Source: Oscillospiraceae bacterium
GTDB lineage: Bacteria; Bacillota; Clostridia; UMGS1810
Reading direction: 5' to 3'
Length of the DNA: 64,000 nt
Assembly (NCBI GenBank): GCA_015068825.1
Contig: SVJU01000001.1
Location: 62,001 to 126,000 of the forward strand
The position numbers and the translations under genes were made by a program. How positions within the stretch are numbered: the stretch's first letter is position 1; the number at the start of each line of letters is the position of its first letter. The notes under the pieces were generated by a model. That model saw only the letters and a program-made list of their open reading frames with translations. It was not told the origin of the DNA and made no database searches. Of the stretch, positions 17,045 to 25,142 are shown in pieces.

Positions 17045-17695
17045 ATAAGTGGTATTATACGAAGTAAAATTTACGGCTTAGGTTCAGTAGGATTTCCCAT
17101 AAGATTACCCCTTCGTCGCCAAAAGGGCAGTTTCCTTTTAAAACCTTATATATTTCGTCACCGAAAATATGACTGAATTGCCACTTAGTCCGCACTGCAA
17201 TCCCTCGTATAACACAGCCTAGGAGATTTCCTCAACAGTCAAATCAACTCTTAGCCTCTTTTGCAAGCACAGTTTCAAACCCTAAAACGATGCATTTATC
17301 TAACGGCCGGTTAGACAAAGCATCTGACGGTTATTCGCATATGTTCACTCAAGGCAGGCTACTCTGCTCACAGCGTATTGCTACCTACACCGCAAAACAG
17401 GTTACATCCTAAACCGTAACCAAAAAACCTTTAGCTAAGGAACCTGAGTGTTTCAAAGGCAAAATCACCCCTGATGAGTCAGGCCCTTTTCTAATTGTCA
17501 CGAGTTTAGGTCTCCACGGAAAAAGGGTCAACGCCCGCATGCCATTGCGGATCGCCCTTAATCCTTAACTCCCAGCATCTGCCCCAGACTGGGCGTAAGA
17601 AGCAAACACAAGGAACTTCATCGATATGCCCTTTAGTGGATTTTTAGGCCCACCTTACAAGCTGACCGATCTGACTAGGATACTGCACCACTTAT
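17045..17695 (-). ncRNA. ole: OLE RNA (ornate large extremophilic RNA)
   Basis: About 650 nt without a significant ORF, visibly richer in GC and structured elements than neighbouring spacers. The predicted ends pair: ATAAGTGGT at the 5' end (17687-17695) with ACCACTTAT at the 3' end (17045-17053), the latter followed by T-rich sequence. Length, the closing helix, a dedicated promoter, and position before oapA and dxs together match the OLE locus described in Bacillus halodurans and other Firmicutes. RNase P and tmRNA were considered: the GAGGAAAGUCC and ACAGAA signatures and a tRNA-like acceptor are absent. Primary-sequence consensus could not be checked here. Confidence 0.87.
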
Positions 17696-17700
17696 AATGT

Positions 17701-17729
17701 ATTTTAACACATTTTTTCAAAAAAGTAAA
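17701..17729 (-). promoter_or_regulatory. Sigma-A promoter of OLE RNA operon
   Basis: Minus strand TTTACT (17724-17729), 17-bp spacer, TAAAAT (17701-17706). The start near 17694 coincides with the 5' arm of the closing helix. Confidence 0.8.
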
Positions 17730-17799
17730 CATTATTTTAATGCAATATACATTTTGTGGAAAAAATAAGTTGCAAGTTTTTTTCAAACAGTTAATTCTA

Positions 17800-17828
17800 T
17801 TTACAAAATATATTTTTTGTGTTAATAT
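17800..17828 (+). promoter_or_regulatory. Extended -10 promoter of the LRR gene
   Basis: TTTACA (17800-17805), 17-bp spacer ending in TGT, TAATAT (17823-17828). Confidence 0.75.
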
Positions 17829-17859
17829 GATTTTATAAATAAAAAAGGAAAAGATTAGT

Positions 17860-19956
17860 ATGAACAAATATATTGAAAATATAAAAATTGAAAAAATCGA
17901 TAACTCTAATGAACGCAAAAATTTCATCTTGCATGTATACCTGTCAAAAGATGTAATAGATGCACCTTTTAAAGTATTAAGAAAACTTTTTGATGACGAT
18001 GACAAAGAAATAAAAGAGATAAACTATAAATCTAAAAAATTATATATTTACATACCTGAAGGGATTGAATGTATAAAAGAAAGCTTGTTTGAAAATGCAT
18101 TTAATGAATATGGTTATGGCGATACTACTGTTATTATTCCAGAAGGTGTGAAAAAAATTGAAAAAAGAGCGTTTTATTATGCAAGATTTCATTCTTTAAA
18201 ACTTCCCGAAAGTTTGGAATACATTGGTGAAGAAGCATTATATACTTACAGCGCTGATAAAATGGAAGGTATTTTAATTTCTAAAAATGTAAAACATATT
18301 GGGCAAAATGTATTTAGCGGGAATATTAAGTTTGACAAGGAAAATAAGAATTTTTTCGATGATGGTGTTGCTGTTTATAATGAATTGGAAAAATCGCTTG
18401 TTTATTTTTATCCTGATGTAAAAAAAGAAGTATATTTGGTTAAAGAAGGAACAGAAAAAATATCTGCATCAGGTATATTCAGAAAAAGCTATTTTATTGA
18501 CGAAATAATAATACCTCAAAGTGTTAAAAAAATTGAAAAATGCTTGTGGAGGTATAATGAATTTAAAAAAGTTACTGTGCAAAACAAAGAAACTCTTATT
18601 AGGGTAGCTGCGTTTGAAGACAATACAAAAATTTTATATCCTGATGGTAAGTATTTTTACATGGGGCACAGCAGTAAATTTTACAAAGAGGAAAATGATA
18701 AAAAATACCATAATTATCAAAATACAAAAGTTACACAAGCAAGAAGAAATGCTATTGAAAAAATAGAAGAAGAAGAAAATTCTTTAAATATTTATTTTTC
18801 AGAAAATATACAAAGCGACGAAGGTATTGTATTCAGGCATCTTTTACAGAATGATTATGATAATGTATCCGAGCAAATAAAAAAACGATATGTAGAGGGG
18901 TATTATCACGATATATATGTATATTTGCCAGATGGCATAAACACTGTAAAACAGCTAATGTTTTCAAATGCATTTGTAAATCAGAAGGACAATAACAAAA
19001 TAAGCAGCAAGGTTCACATTATAATTGGTGAAGGCGTTGAAAAAATTGAAAAATCAGTATTCTGGAATTCAGGAGCCTATTCTGTAAAGCTTCCTCAAAG
19101 CCTTGAAGTTATTGAGAAAAATGCTTTTCACGATACCAGCATTACTCAAAATATAAAAATACCTAAAGGCGTAAGAGTTATTGAAGAGGGCGCTTTTTGT
19201 ATAAACGGAGAAGCAAAAATTCTTGTTGATAAAGATAACCAAACTTTTTATAGCGACGGACATGCTTTGTATAATATAGAAGAAAAAGAGCTTATTTACT
19301 TTTTTGCACATAAGTGGTATAAGGATTATAAAGAGTTTGATGAGGCATATAATTTTAATTACAGGGTGATAAGCGGAACTAAAAAAATACAAATAGGGGC
19401 ATTTGAGGGATTTAGCTACTACGATAGTGATGTGTCTTATGAAGAACGCTTTGGCGTTTTAGAGCTTCCTGAAAGTTTAGAGAAAGTAGAAAGGTGGACT
19501 TTTTACGAGACCGATTTTAAAAAGGTTATTATTAATAATCCTCATGTTATTATAGAAAATTATGCTTTTTTAAACGGTCAGAGAATTGAATTTCCTTATG
19601 ACGGATATCTTATTATAAAAAATTATGATGATGTAAAAATTGATGATGAGTATAAAATTGTTGTAGAGATTTCCGAAGAAGATAAAAATAAATATAACAA
19701 AGTAATATATGATTATGAAGTGCCTGAAGAAAAAGCAGAACCTGAAGAAGTATATCAAGGTGAAGAAACAGAGCTTGATATAGACGAAATTAAAAGAAAG
19801 CTTGAAGAAAATAAAGAAGAAGCACAGGAAAATCAGACAGCTGAAAATCCATTTGATTTTGATGCAGACGAAATATTTAAGGACATAAATTATGATTACA
19901 ATCCGTTTGATTTTAAACCTGTCGATATTGAAGATGATGACGAAGATGATGAGTAA
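17860..19956 (+). CDS. BspA-type leucine-rich repeat protein with internal duplication
   Basis: 698 residues of the BspA-like LRR type (repeats such as VIIPEGVKKIEKRAFYYA and LKLPESLEYIGEEAL). The protein is built of two similar halves: residues about 20-270 and about 300-600 both begin with a strand-rich lead-in, then PEGI or PDGI...FENAF or FSNAF, then IPEGV or GEGVEKIEKxxF and LPxSLExI. The C-terminal 70 residues are very acidic (ends in DIEDDDEDDE). Unlike typical BspA surface proteins there is no signal peptide or membrane anchor, so it is probably cytoplasmic. Monocistronic, between its own promoter and terminator. Function unknown; a protein-interaction scaffold is likely. Confidence 0.88.
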   Translation: MNKYIENIKIEKIDNSNERKNFILHVYLSKDVIDAPFKVLRKLFDDDDKEIKEINYKSKKLYIYIPEGIECIKESLFENAFNEYGYGDTTVIIPEGVKKIEKRAFYYARFHSLKLPESLEYIGEEALYTYSADKMEGILISKNVKHIGQNVFSGNIKFDKENKNFFDDGVAVYNELEKSLVYFYPDVKKEVYLVKEGTEKISASGIFRKSYFIDEIIIPQSVKKIEKCLWRYNEFKKVTVQNKETLIRVAAFEDNTKILYPDGKYFYMGHSSKFYKEENDKKYHNYQNTKVTQARRNAIEKIEEEENSLNIYFSENIQSDEGIVFRHLLQNDYDNVSEQIKKRYVEGYYHDIYVYLPDGINTVKQLMFSNAFVNQKDNNKISSKVHIIIGEGVEKIEKSVFWNSGAYSVKLPQSLEVIEKNAFHDTSITQNIKIPKGVRVIEEGAFCINGEAKILVDKDNQTFYSDGHALYNIEEKELIYFFAHKWYKDYKEFDEAYNFNYRVISGTKKIQIGAFEGFSYYDSDVSYEERFGVLELPESLEKVERWTFYETDFKKVIINNPHVIIENYAFLNGQRIEFPYDGYLIIKNYDDVKIDDEYKIVVEISEEDKNKYNKVIYDYEVPEEKAEPEEVYQGEETELDIDEIKRKLEENKEEAQENQTAENPFDFDADEIFKDINYDYNPFDFKPVDIEDDDEDDE

Positions 19957-19983
19957 AAAAACCACCCGCAAGGGTGGTTTTTT
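19957..19983. terminator. Bidirectional terminator
   Basis: AAAAACCACCC-GCAA-GGGTGGTTTTT palindrome between the converging LRR and deacetylase genes. Confidence 0.92.
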
Positions 19984-19984
19984 A

Positions 19985-20824
19985 TTAATTAACAAAAATA
20001 GTTTCGCCGCTTTTTATAACATATTCTTTATTATCTTTGACAAAGTATATATCCAAATCTGATGGGTTTTTAATAATCTTTGCATCGTTACTTAAAATAA
20101 GCGACTCAAAAGCTTTTATGTAATCGTAAATTTCTATATTTGTTGCGTACCATACATCATTTTTATTAGAAATATACTGTGCAAATTCTTCAATTACATT
20201 CCAGTTGTTATCGGCTTCAAATTCATAGCTGTGTCCCCATAAATAGAACAGGTACGGAGTAGTTTTAACTTCGTCTTCAACAAATTTTTTTGCAAGGCTC
20301 ATAAGGTTTGGATTTTTATGGTGGCAGGTAGCACTAAGTCTTAGCCAGTCTTTTGGAATATCAAATTTTTCAGTTGAACGGACTGCTCTTGAATATGCAA
20401 TATTGCATACTTTTAAAGCATCTACAACCAAATCGTTATAAGTTCCGTAAGGGTATGCCATACCACGAATTATTGTACCAAACATTTGCTCTAAATTTCT
20501 TCTGTCGGAAATAACCTCATCAATTATAACATTTGAAGGAAAGTCTTCAAGGTGCGGATGTGTAAGTGCATGAACTGCAACCTCGTGTCCCGAATTTTTG
20601 TAAAGGTCATAACATTCTTTTTTCGTCATTCTTCTGTGTATCTGACCTTTTGGATATTCATATCCTTCTTCTTTAAAAAGCCCTGAATTTATGTTAAAAG
20701 TACCTTTTAGCCCATATTTATTCATAATTTCAATAAGCTTTATATCCTGCTCAACACCGTCGTCATAGCTAAGGGTTAAAGCCTTTGGTTTAAAATCTTT
20801 AAATCTTAATAGTAATCGTTGCAT
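19985..20824 (-). CDS. Polysaccharide deacetylase (NodB/CE4-like) family protein
   Basis: 279 residues with no signal peptide. Carbohydrate-esterase-4 fold: metal motif 1 TLSYDDGVEQD, motif 2 HALTHPHLED (HxxxH) and motif 3 AYPYGTYN. The family removes N- or O-acetyl groups from polysaccharides or peptidoglycan. Because it seems cytoplasmic, small imported oligosaccharides are the likelier substrate. Divergent from the GH38 mannosidase gene at 21004, which suggests shared glycan breakdown. Confidence 0.88.
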   Translation of the reverse strand: MQRLLLRFKDFKPKALTLSYDDGVEQDIKLIEIMNKYGLKGTFNINSGLFKEEGYEYPKGQIHRRMTKKECYDLYKNSGHEVAVHALTHPHLEDFPSNVIIDEVISDRRNLEQMFGTIIRGMAYPYGTYNDLVVDALKVCNIAYSRAVRSTEKFDIPKDWLRLSATCHHKNPNLMSLAKKFVEDEVKTTPYLFYLWGHSYEFEADNNWNVIEEFAQYISNKNDVWYATNIEIYDYIKAFESLILSNDAKIIKNPSDLDIYFVKDNKEYVIKSGETIFVN

Positions 20825-20936
20825 TTATATCATCTCCGAGTATTTTTTAATAATTGTACTATTATTTTAAAAATATGTCAATACGCTTTAAGATTAAAAT
20901 AGTCAAAAAAGTATTAGTGTTTACAAAAAAGGTATA

Positions 20937-20965
20937 TTGTAAAAAAACAAAAATTAATATATAAT
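20937..20965 (+). promoter_or_regulatory. Sigma-A promoter of the GH38 gene
   Basis: TTGTAA (20937-20942), 17-bp spacer, TATAAT (20960-20965). Confidence 0.7.
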
Positions 20966-21003
20966 ACATCATATAATTGTGTTTCGTAAAAAGGAGATAA
21001 AAT

Positions 21004-23598
21004 ATGGATATATACTACATATCAGGTACACATTGGGACAGAGAATGGTATCAGACATATCAGGGTTTCAGAGTACGCCTTGTAAAAATGATAGATAAAT
21101 TAATTGATGTATTGGAAAAAGAAGACAGCTACGGGATATTTCATTTTGACGGACAGACAATAGTTTTAGAAGATTATCTTGAAATAATGCCCCAAAATAA
21201 AAATAGACTTGCAAAGCTTATTAAAGATGGTAAAATAAAAATCGGCCCGTGGTATTGTATGCCCGATGAATTTTTGGTATCAGGTGAAAGCCTTATTAAA
21301 AATCTTAAAAAGGGTATGGAAATTGCCTCTTCTTATGGTGTTGATGCTTTAAACTGTGGATATATTTGCGATATTTTCGGTCATATTGGTCAGATGCCGC
21401 AGATTTTTAAAAAGCTTGGCATAGATAATGCGGTTATGTGGCGTGGTTTTGGTGATGATAAAATACCAATGTTTTTTGACTGGACATCACCCGATGGCAC
21501 AAGTGTTAAAACCGTAAGATTAAATCCGGATAACGGATATGCGGCATTTACCGTTGATGTTTTAGGCAGAGATGAAGCAAAAATTCCTTATCTTACAGAT
21601 GAAGAATTAAAAAAGAATTTAAAAAGCCATATTGATACCGAAATAAAAAGAGCAAATTTACCTTATCTTTATTTGTCAGATGCATTAGACCATATTTCGT
21701 GTCACGAAAACACAGCACATTATATTGAACTTATAAAAGAATTGTATCCTGATGCAAATGTTTTTCATGTTTGTATGGAAGACTTATTTGAAAAAATAAA
21801 AAACAGTGATGTTCCGGAGCATATTGGCGAAATATATGAGTTTAAAAAAATTAAAGATGGTCCTACAATATATAATACTTTATCATCAAGATACAATATC
21901 AAAAAAAGAAATGATGAGCTTGAGAATTTTATTGAGCTTTGGATATCACCTCTTTATGCACTTGGAAAAACAAAAATGCCAAAAAGCTATCTTGAACTTG
22001 CATATACATTTTTGTTAAGAAATCATCCGCACGATTCTATTTGCGGTTGCAGCACAGACAGGGTGCACGAAAATATGGTTTATCGCTTTAACCAGTGCGA
22101 AGAGATTTTAACCGAAGTTTTTGATTCATTCAGACTTGATGCTACCAATCAGCAAGATGGTTTTGATAAGGTTGTAAGAATTTTTAATCCGCTACCTTAT
22201 GATGATGAAAGATTTGTAGAGGTTGATGTTTGCTTTGAAGAAGATTATCCCAAGTCTTATATGGAAGGAATGGGATATGAAAAAATCAACAGCTTTAAAA
22301 TATTTGACGAAAACGATAACGAGGTTGAATATTCAATTTCAGATATTAATACCGACCGCAACATAAGAGTTGTAGACCAGATATTTAAAAAAGCAGATGT
22401 TTATACCATTTCTTTTAATGTAAAATTAAGAGCAATGGGCGATACCTTCTATAAAATTGTTTCAAATAAAACACCTGTAAGATATTTTGGTGATGATGCT
22501 CATCTTACCAAGAAAGCAGAAAATGAGCATATTAAGGTGTGCGTAAATTATGACGGAAGCATAAATTTATATGATAAAAAAACAGATACCGAATACAATA
22601 ACCTTATTTCGCCAATATCTTGTGCAGAAATAGGGGATGGCTGGATTCATGTTTCGCCTGCATCTGATTTTTGCTCAGCATCAACAACAGCATTTGTTGA
22701 GGTTACAGAATCAAATAGTGTTAAACAAACTTTTAAAATAACACAGACAATGAAGCTTCCAAAAGAGGTAATTAACGATAAAAAAGGATATCACAGAAGT
22801 AAAGAATATGTAAATCTTGATATAGTTAATTTTGTTACAGTTGGCAAAAATGACAGATATGTAACAGTTAAAACAATAGTTAACAACACAGCTAAAGACC
22901 ATCGCTTAAGTCTTGTATTCCCAAGCGGTGTAGCAAATGGCAAATATACCGTAAATCAGGCATTTTCGTTTGTGGAAAGAGAAATTGTTGATTTAAATAA
23001 GTATAAAAACTATTTTGAAAGGCCTACAAAATATATGCAACATAATGGTGTAATTTATACTAAAGAAGAAAATAAAGGTCTTGCTATAATTTCTAAAAAC
23101 GGACTTCACGAAGGCGGATGCGATAAAGACGGAAATCTTGTTTATACGCTTTTCAGGGCATTTTCGAACTTTTGTATGTCAAACGGCGAGATAGAAAGCA
23201 ATGCCTTGGAAGAAATGGTGTTTGAATATGTTATTATGCCACTTGATGAAAAAACAACAAACTCTGATATTCAAAAAAGACAGGATATTCTTCGTGCTGG
23301 TACTAAATATGCCGAGTATAACGGAAAAACAGAAATCGGTAAAACTTATGGAATTAAGTTTTTGGAGGGTGATATTGCATACAGTACATCTTATGTTGCA
23401 AAAAATAATGCAATGGCTGTAAGAGTGTATAACACCGAATCAAAAGAAACAAACGCAAAAATTTTAGTTCCCGAATATGTAAAAGAGGTTAGTAAAACAG
23501 ATTTAAACGATAATGTTATTGAAAAACTTAAATTGGAAGACAGCATTATAAGTTTATCGTTAAAACCAAACGAAATTGTTACTCTTAATTTAAAATAA
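21004..23598 (+). CDS. Alpha-mannosidase-type glycoside hydrolase, family 38
   Basis: 864 residues, no signal peptide, cytoplasmic. GH38 signatures: THWDREWYQ at the N-terminus (zinc ligands His and Asp), the catalytic nucleophile region CDIFGHIGQMPQIF, MWRGFGDD, and HDSICGCSTDRVHENM in the helical domain with a zinc His. C-terminal beta-sandwich domains complete the fold. Enzymes of this type trim mannose or related residues from glycans, including N-glycan or O-mannose fragments. AAAAAGGAGATAAA ribosome site. Divergent from the deacetylase. Strong terminator at its end, so monocistronic. Confidence 0.94.
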   Translation: MDIYYISGTHWDREWYQTYQGFRVRLVKMIDKLIDVLEKEDSYGIFHFDGQTIVLEDYLEIMPQNKNRLAKLIKDGKIKIGPWYCMPDEFLVSGESLIKNLKKGMEIASSYGVDALNCGYICDIFGHIGQMPQIFKKLGIDNAVMWRGFGDDKIPMFFDWTSPDGTSVKTVRLNPDNGYAAFTVDVLGRDEAKIPYLTDEELKKNLKSHIDTEIKRANLPYLYLSDALDHISCHENTAHYIELIKELYPDANVFHVCMEDLFEKIKNSDVPEHIGEIYEFKKIKDGPTIYNTLSSRYNIKKRNDELENFIELWISPLYALGKTKMPKSYLELAYTFLLRNHPHDSICGCSTDRVHENMVYRFNQCEEILTEVFDSFRLDATNQQDGFDKVVRIFNPLPYDDERFVEVDVCFEEDYPKSYMEGMGYEKINSFKIFDENDNEVEYSISDINTDRNIRVVDQIFKKADVYTISFNVKLRAMGDTFYKIVSNKTPVRYFGDDAHLTKKAENEHIKVCVNYDGSINLYDKKTDTEYNNLISPISCAEIGDGWIHVSPASDFCSASTTAFVEVTESNSVKQTFKITQTMKLPKEVINDKKGYHRSKEYVNLDIVNFVTVGKNDRYVTVKTIVNNTAKDHRLSLVFPSGVANGKYTVNQAFSFVEREIVDLNKYKNYFERPTKYMQHNGVIYTKEENKGLAIISKNGLHEGGCDKDGNLVYTLFRAFSNFCMSNGEIESNALEEMVFEYVIMPLDEKTTNSDIQKRQDILRAGTKYAEYNGKTEIGKTYGIKFLEGDIAYSTSYVAKNNAMAVRVYNTESKETNAKILVPEYVKEVSKTDLNDNVIEKLKLEDSIISLSLKPNEIVTLNLK

Positions 23599-23619
23599 TA
23601 AAAGTTGTATTGTCAGACA

Positions 23620-23653
23620 AAAAATGCTCTCGCAATTTTGCGAGAGCATTTTT
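23620..23653. terminator. Bidirectional terminator
   Basis: Long palindrome (AAAAATGCTCTCGCAA and its complement, 2-nt loop) between the converging GH38 and MATE genes. Confidence 0.92.
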
Positions 23654-23663
23654 GCATAATTTT

Positions 23664-25034
23664 TTATTGTGCCATCTTTGCCTGTTTTACAAGTTTTCGT
23701 CTTAAAAGAACGTATGTAACACAGTGGCAGGTTGCGGTTATTGCCTGTGATACTGGATACACAAGCATAAGCGATGCTAATGTTTTGTGTGTTGGAAATA
23801 TGGTGTATATCCACAAAAGTCTTAATCCGCACACACCAACTATTGAAACAATGGCAGGAACAAGAGAATAACCATATCCTCTCATAACACCCGACATTAA
23901 ATCCATAATACAGTTTATAAATGCCAGAGTTACTGTATATTTCATTCTTATAAGAGCAAGGTCGATTACAGTTTTGTCGGTAGTAAAAATTTTTAAAAGT
24001 GGATGCCCGAAAGTTACAAACAATGTGCAAACAATAACTGTGCATAAAAGGCTCATCGAAAGAGCAATCCGGGTAACTTTTTTGCATCTTTCAAGATTGT
24101 TTGCACCAAAGTTCTGGCTTACAAATGTTACTGCCGCCTGACTGAAAGCATTTAAAAGAAAGTATATGTAGTTTTCAAGATTAAGTGCTGCCGATGAAGC
24201 AGAAACAACATCCGAACCAAGCGAGTTTACAGCCGTCTGTATGCACACATTTGAAAACGAGAAAACCATACCCTGAAGTCCTGAGGGAATACCTATTTTT
24301 GCAATTTCTTTAAGTACATCCTTATCCAATCTTAGTTTTTTGATGTCAAGATGTAAAACGCCGTCTTCTTTTGTTAAAAAGTATAAAAGGAGCACAGAAC
24401 TTATTGCGTTTGAAATAACGGTTGCAATGGCAACACCCGCAACACTTAAATTAAGACCAATTACAAAAAACAGGTTCAAAATAACATTTACAACACCCGA
24501 AATTGCAAGACAGAAAAGCGGTCTTTTTGTATCGCCTACACTTCTTAAAATAGCGGCACAAAAGTTGTATAGCATAATAAACGGCATACCCAGAAAATAA
24601 ATTTTTAAATACAGGGTGGATAAGTCAATTATATCATCGGGTGTGCTTACAAGTTTAAGAAGTGGCCGTGCGGCAAAAAAACCTACAAATGCTACAAAAA
24701 ATCCGCTTATAAGTGCAATGGTAACAGCGGTATGTACAGCGTCATTTATGCTCTTTCTGTTTCCCTGACCAATAAAGCGTGCAATTACAACATTTGCACC
24801 TGCTGAAAGACCTATAAAAATATTTATAAGAAGGTTTATAAGTGATGAGTTGCTTCCTACTGCGCCAAGAGCCTGTTTTCCTGCAAATCGTCCTACAACC
24901 GCAATATCGGCAGAATTAAAAAGCTGCTGAAGTATGCTTGTTGCCGCAAGAGGAAGGGCAAATAAAAGTATTTTATCCCAGATGGAGCCTTCTAATATGG
25001 ATGATGTTGTTAAACCGTTTTTGAATTTTCCCAT
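23664..25034 (-). CDS. MATE-family multidrug/Na+ efflux transporter
   Basis: 456 residues with about 12 membrane helices. MATE/NorM signatures include ILLFALPLAATSILQQLFNSAD, VGRFAGKQALGAVG in the first half and a second-half repeat with the QAAVTFVSQNFGANNLERCK motif. Exports drugs or cationic compounds by H+ or Na+ antiport. Its own promoter (25068-25096) and terminator make it monocistronic. Substrate not readable. Confidence 0.93.
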   Translation of the reverse strand: MGKFKNGLTTSSILEGSIWDKILLFALPLAATSILQQLFNSADIAVVGRFAGKQALGAVGSNSSLINLLINIFIGLSAGANVVIARFIGQGNRKSINDAVHTAVTIALISGFFVAFVGFFAARPLLKLVSTPDDIIDLSTLYLKIYFLGMPFIMLYNFCAAILRSVGDTKRPLFCLAISGVVNVILNLFFVIGLNLSVAGVAIATVISNAISSVLLLYFLTKEDGVLHLDIKKLRLDKDVLKEIAKIGIPSGLQGMVFSFSNVCIQTAVNSLGSDVVSASSAALNLENYIYFLLNAFSQAAVTFVSQNFGANNLERCKKVTRIALSMSLLCTVIVCTLFVTFGHPLLKIFTTDKTVIDLALIRMKYTVTLAFINCIMDLMSGVMRGYGYSLVPAIVSIVGVCGLRLLWIYTIFPTHKTLASLMLVYPVSQAITATCHCVTYVLLRRKLVKQAKMAQ

Positions 25035-25067
25035 TTTTATACATCCCTTTTTATAATCATTAATTTC

Positions 25068-25096
25068 ATACTACCACCATAATAAATAAAAGTCAA
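25068..25096 (-). promoter_or_regulatory. Sigma-A promoter of the MATE gene
   Basis: Minus strand TTGACT (25091-25096), 17-bp spacer, TAGTAT (25068-25073). Confidence 0.75.
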
Positions 25097-25107
25097 TCTT
25101 AAAAAGC

Positions 25108-25135
25108 AAAAAGGTCAGTAAAAACTGACCTTTTT
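25108..25135. terminator. Terminator of the arginine operon
   Basis: AAAGGTCAGT-AAAA-ACTGACCTTT stem with flanking A and T tracts, just after the carB-dapF stop. Confidence 0.9.
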
Positions 25136-25142
25136 ATATGTT

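Noticed and set aside
17045-17695. RNase P RNA (rnpB) or tmRNA (ssrA)
   Set aside because: The GAGGAAAGUCC and ACAGAA signatures of RNase P and a tRNA-like acceptor plus tag ORF of tmRNA are absent. The oapA-dxs context fits OLE.
17655-18005. 116-residue frame on the minus strand over the OLE promoter and LRR start
   Set aside because: Overlaps the OLE 5' end and the LRR gene, is low-complexity (Phe/Ile/Lys) and has no ribosome site.
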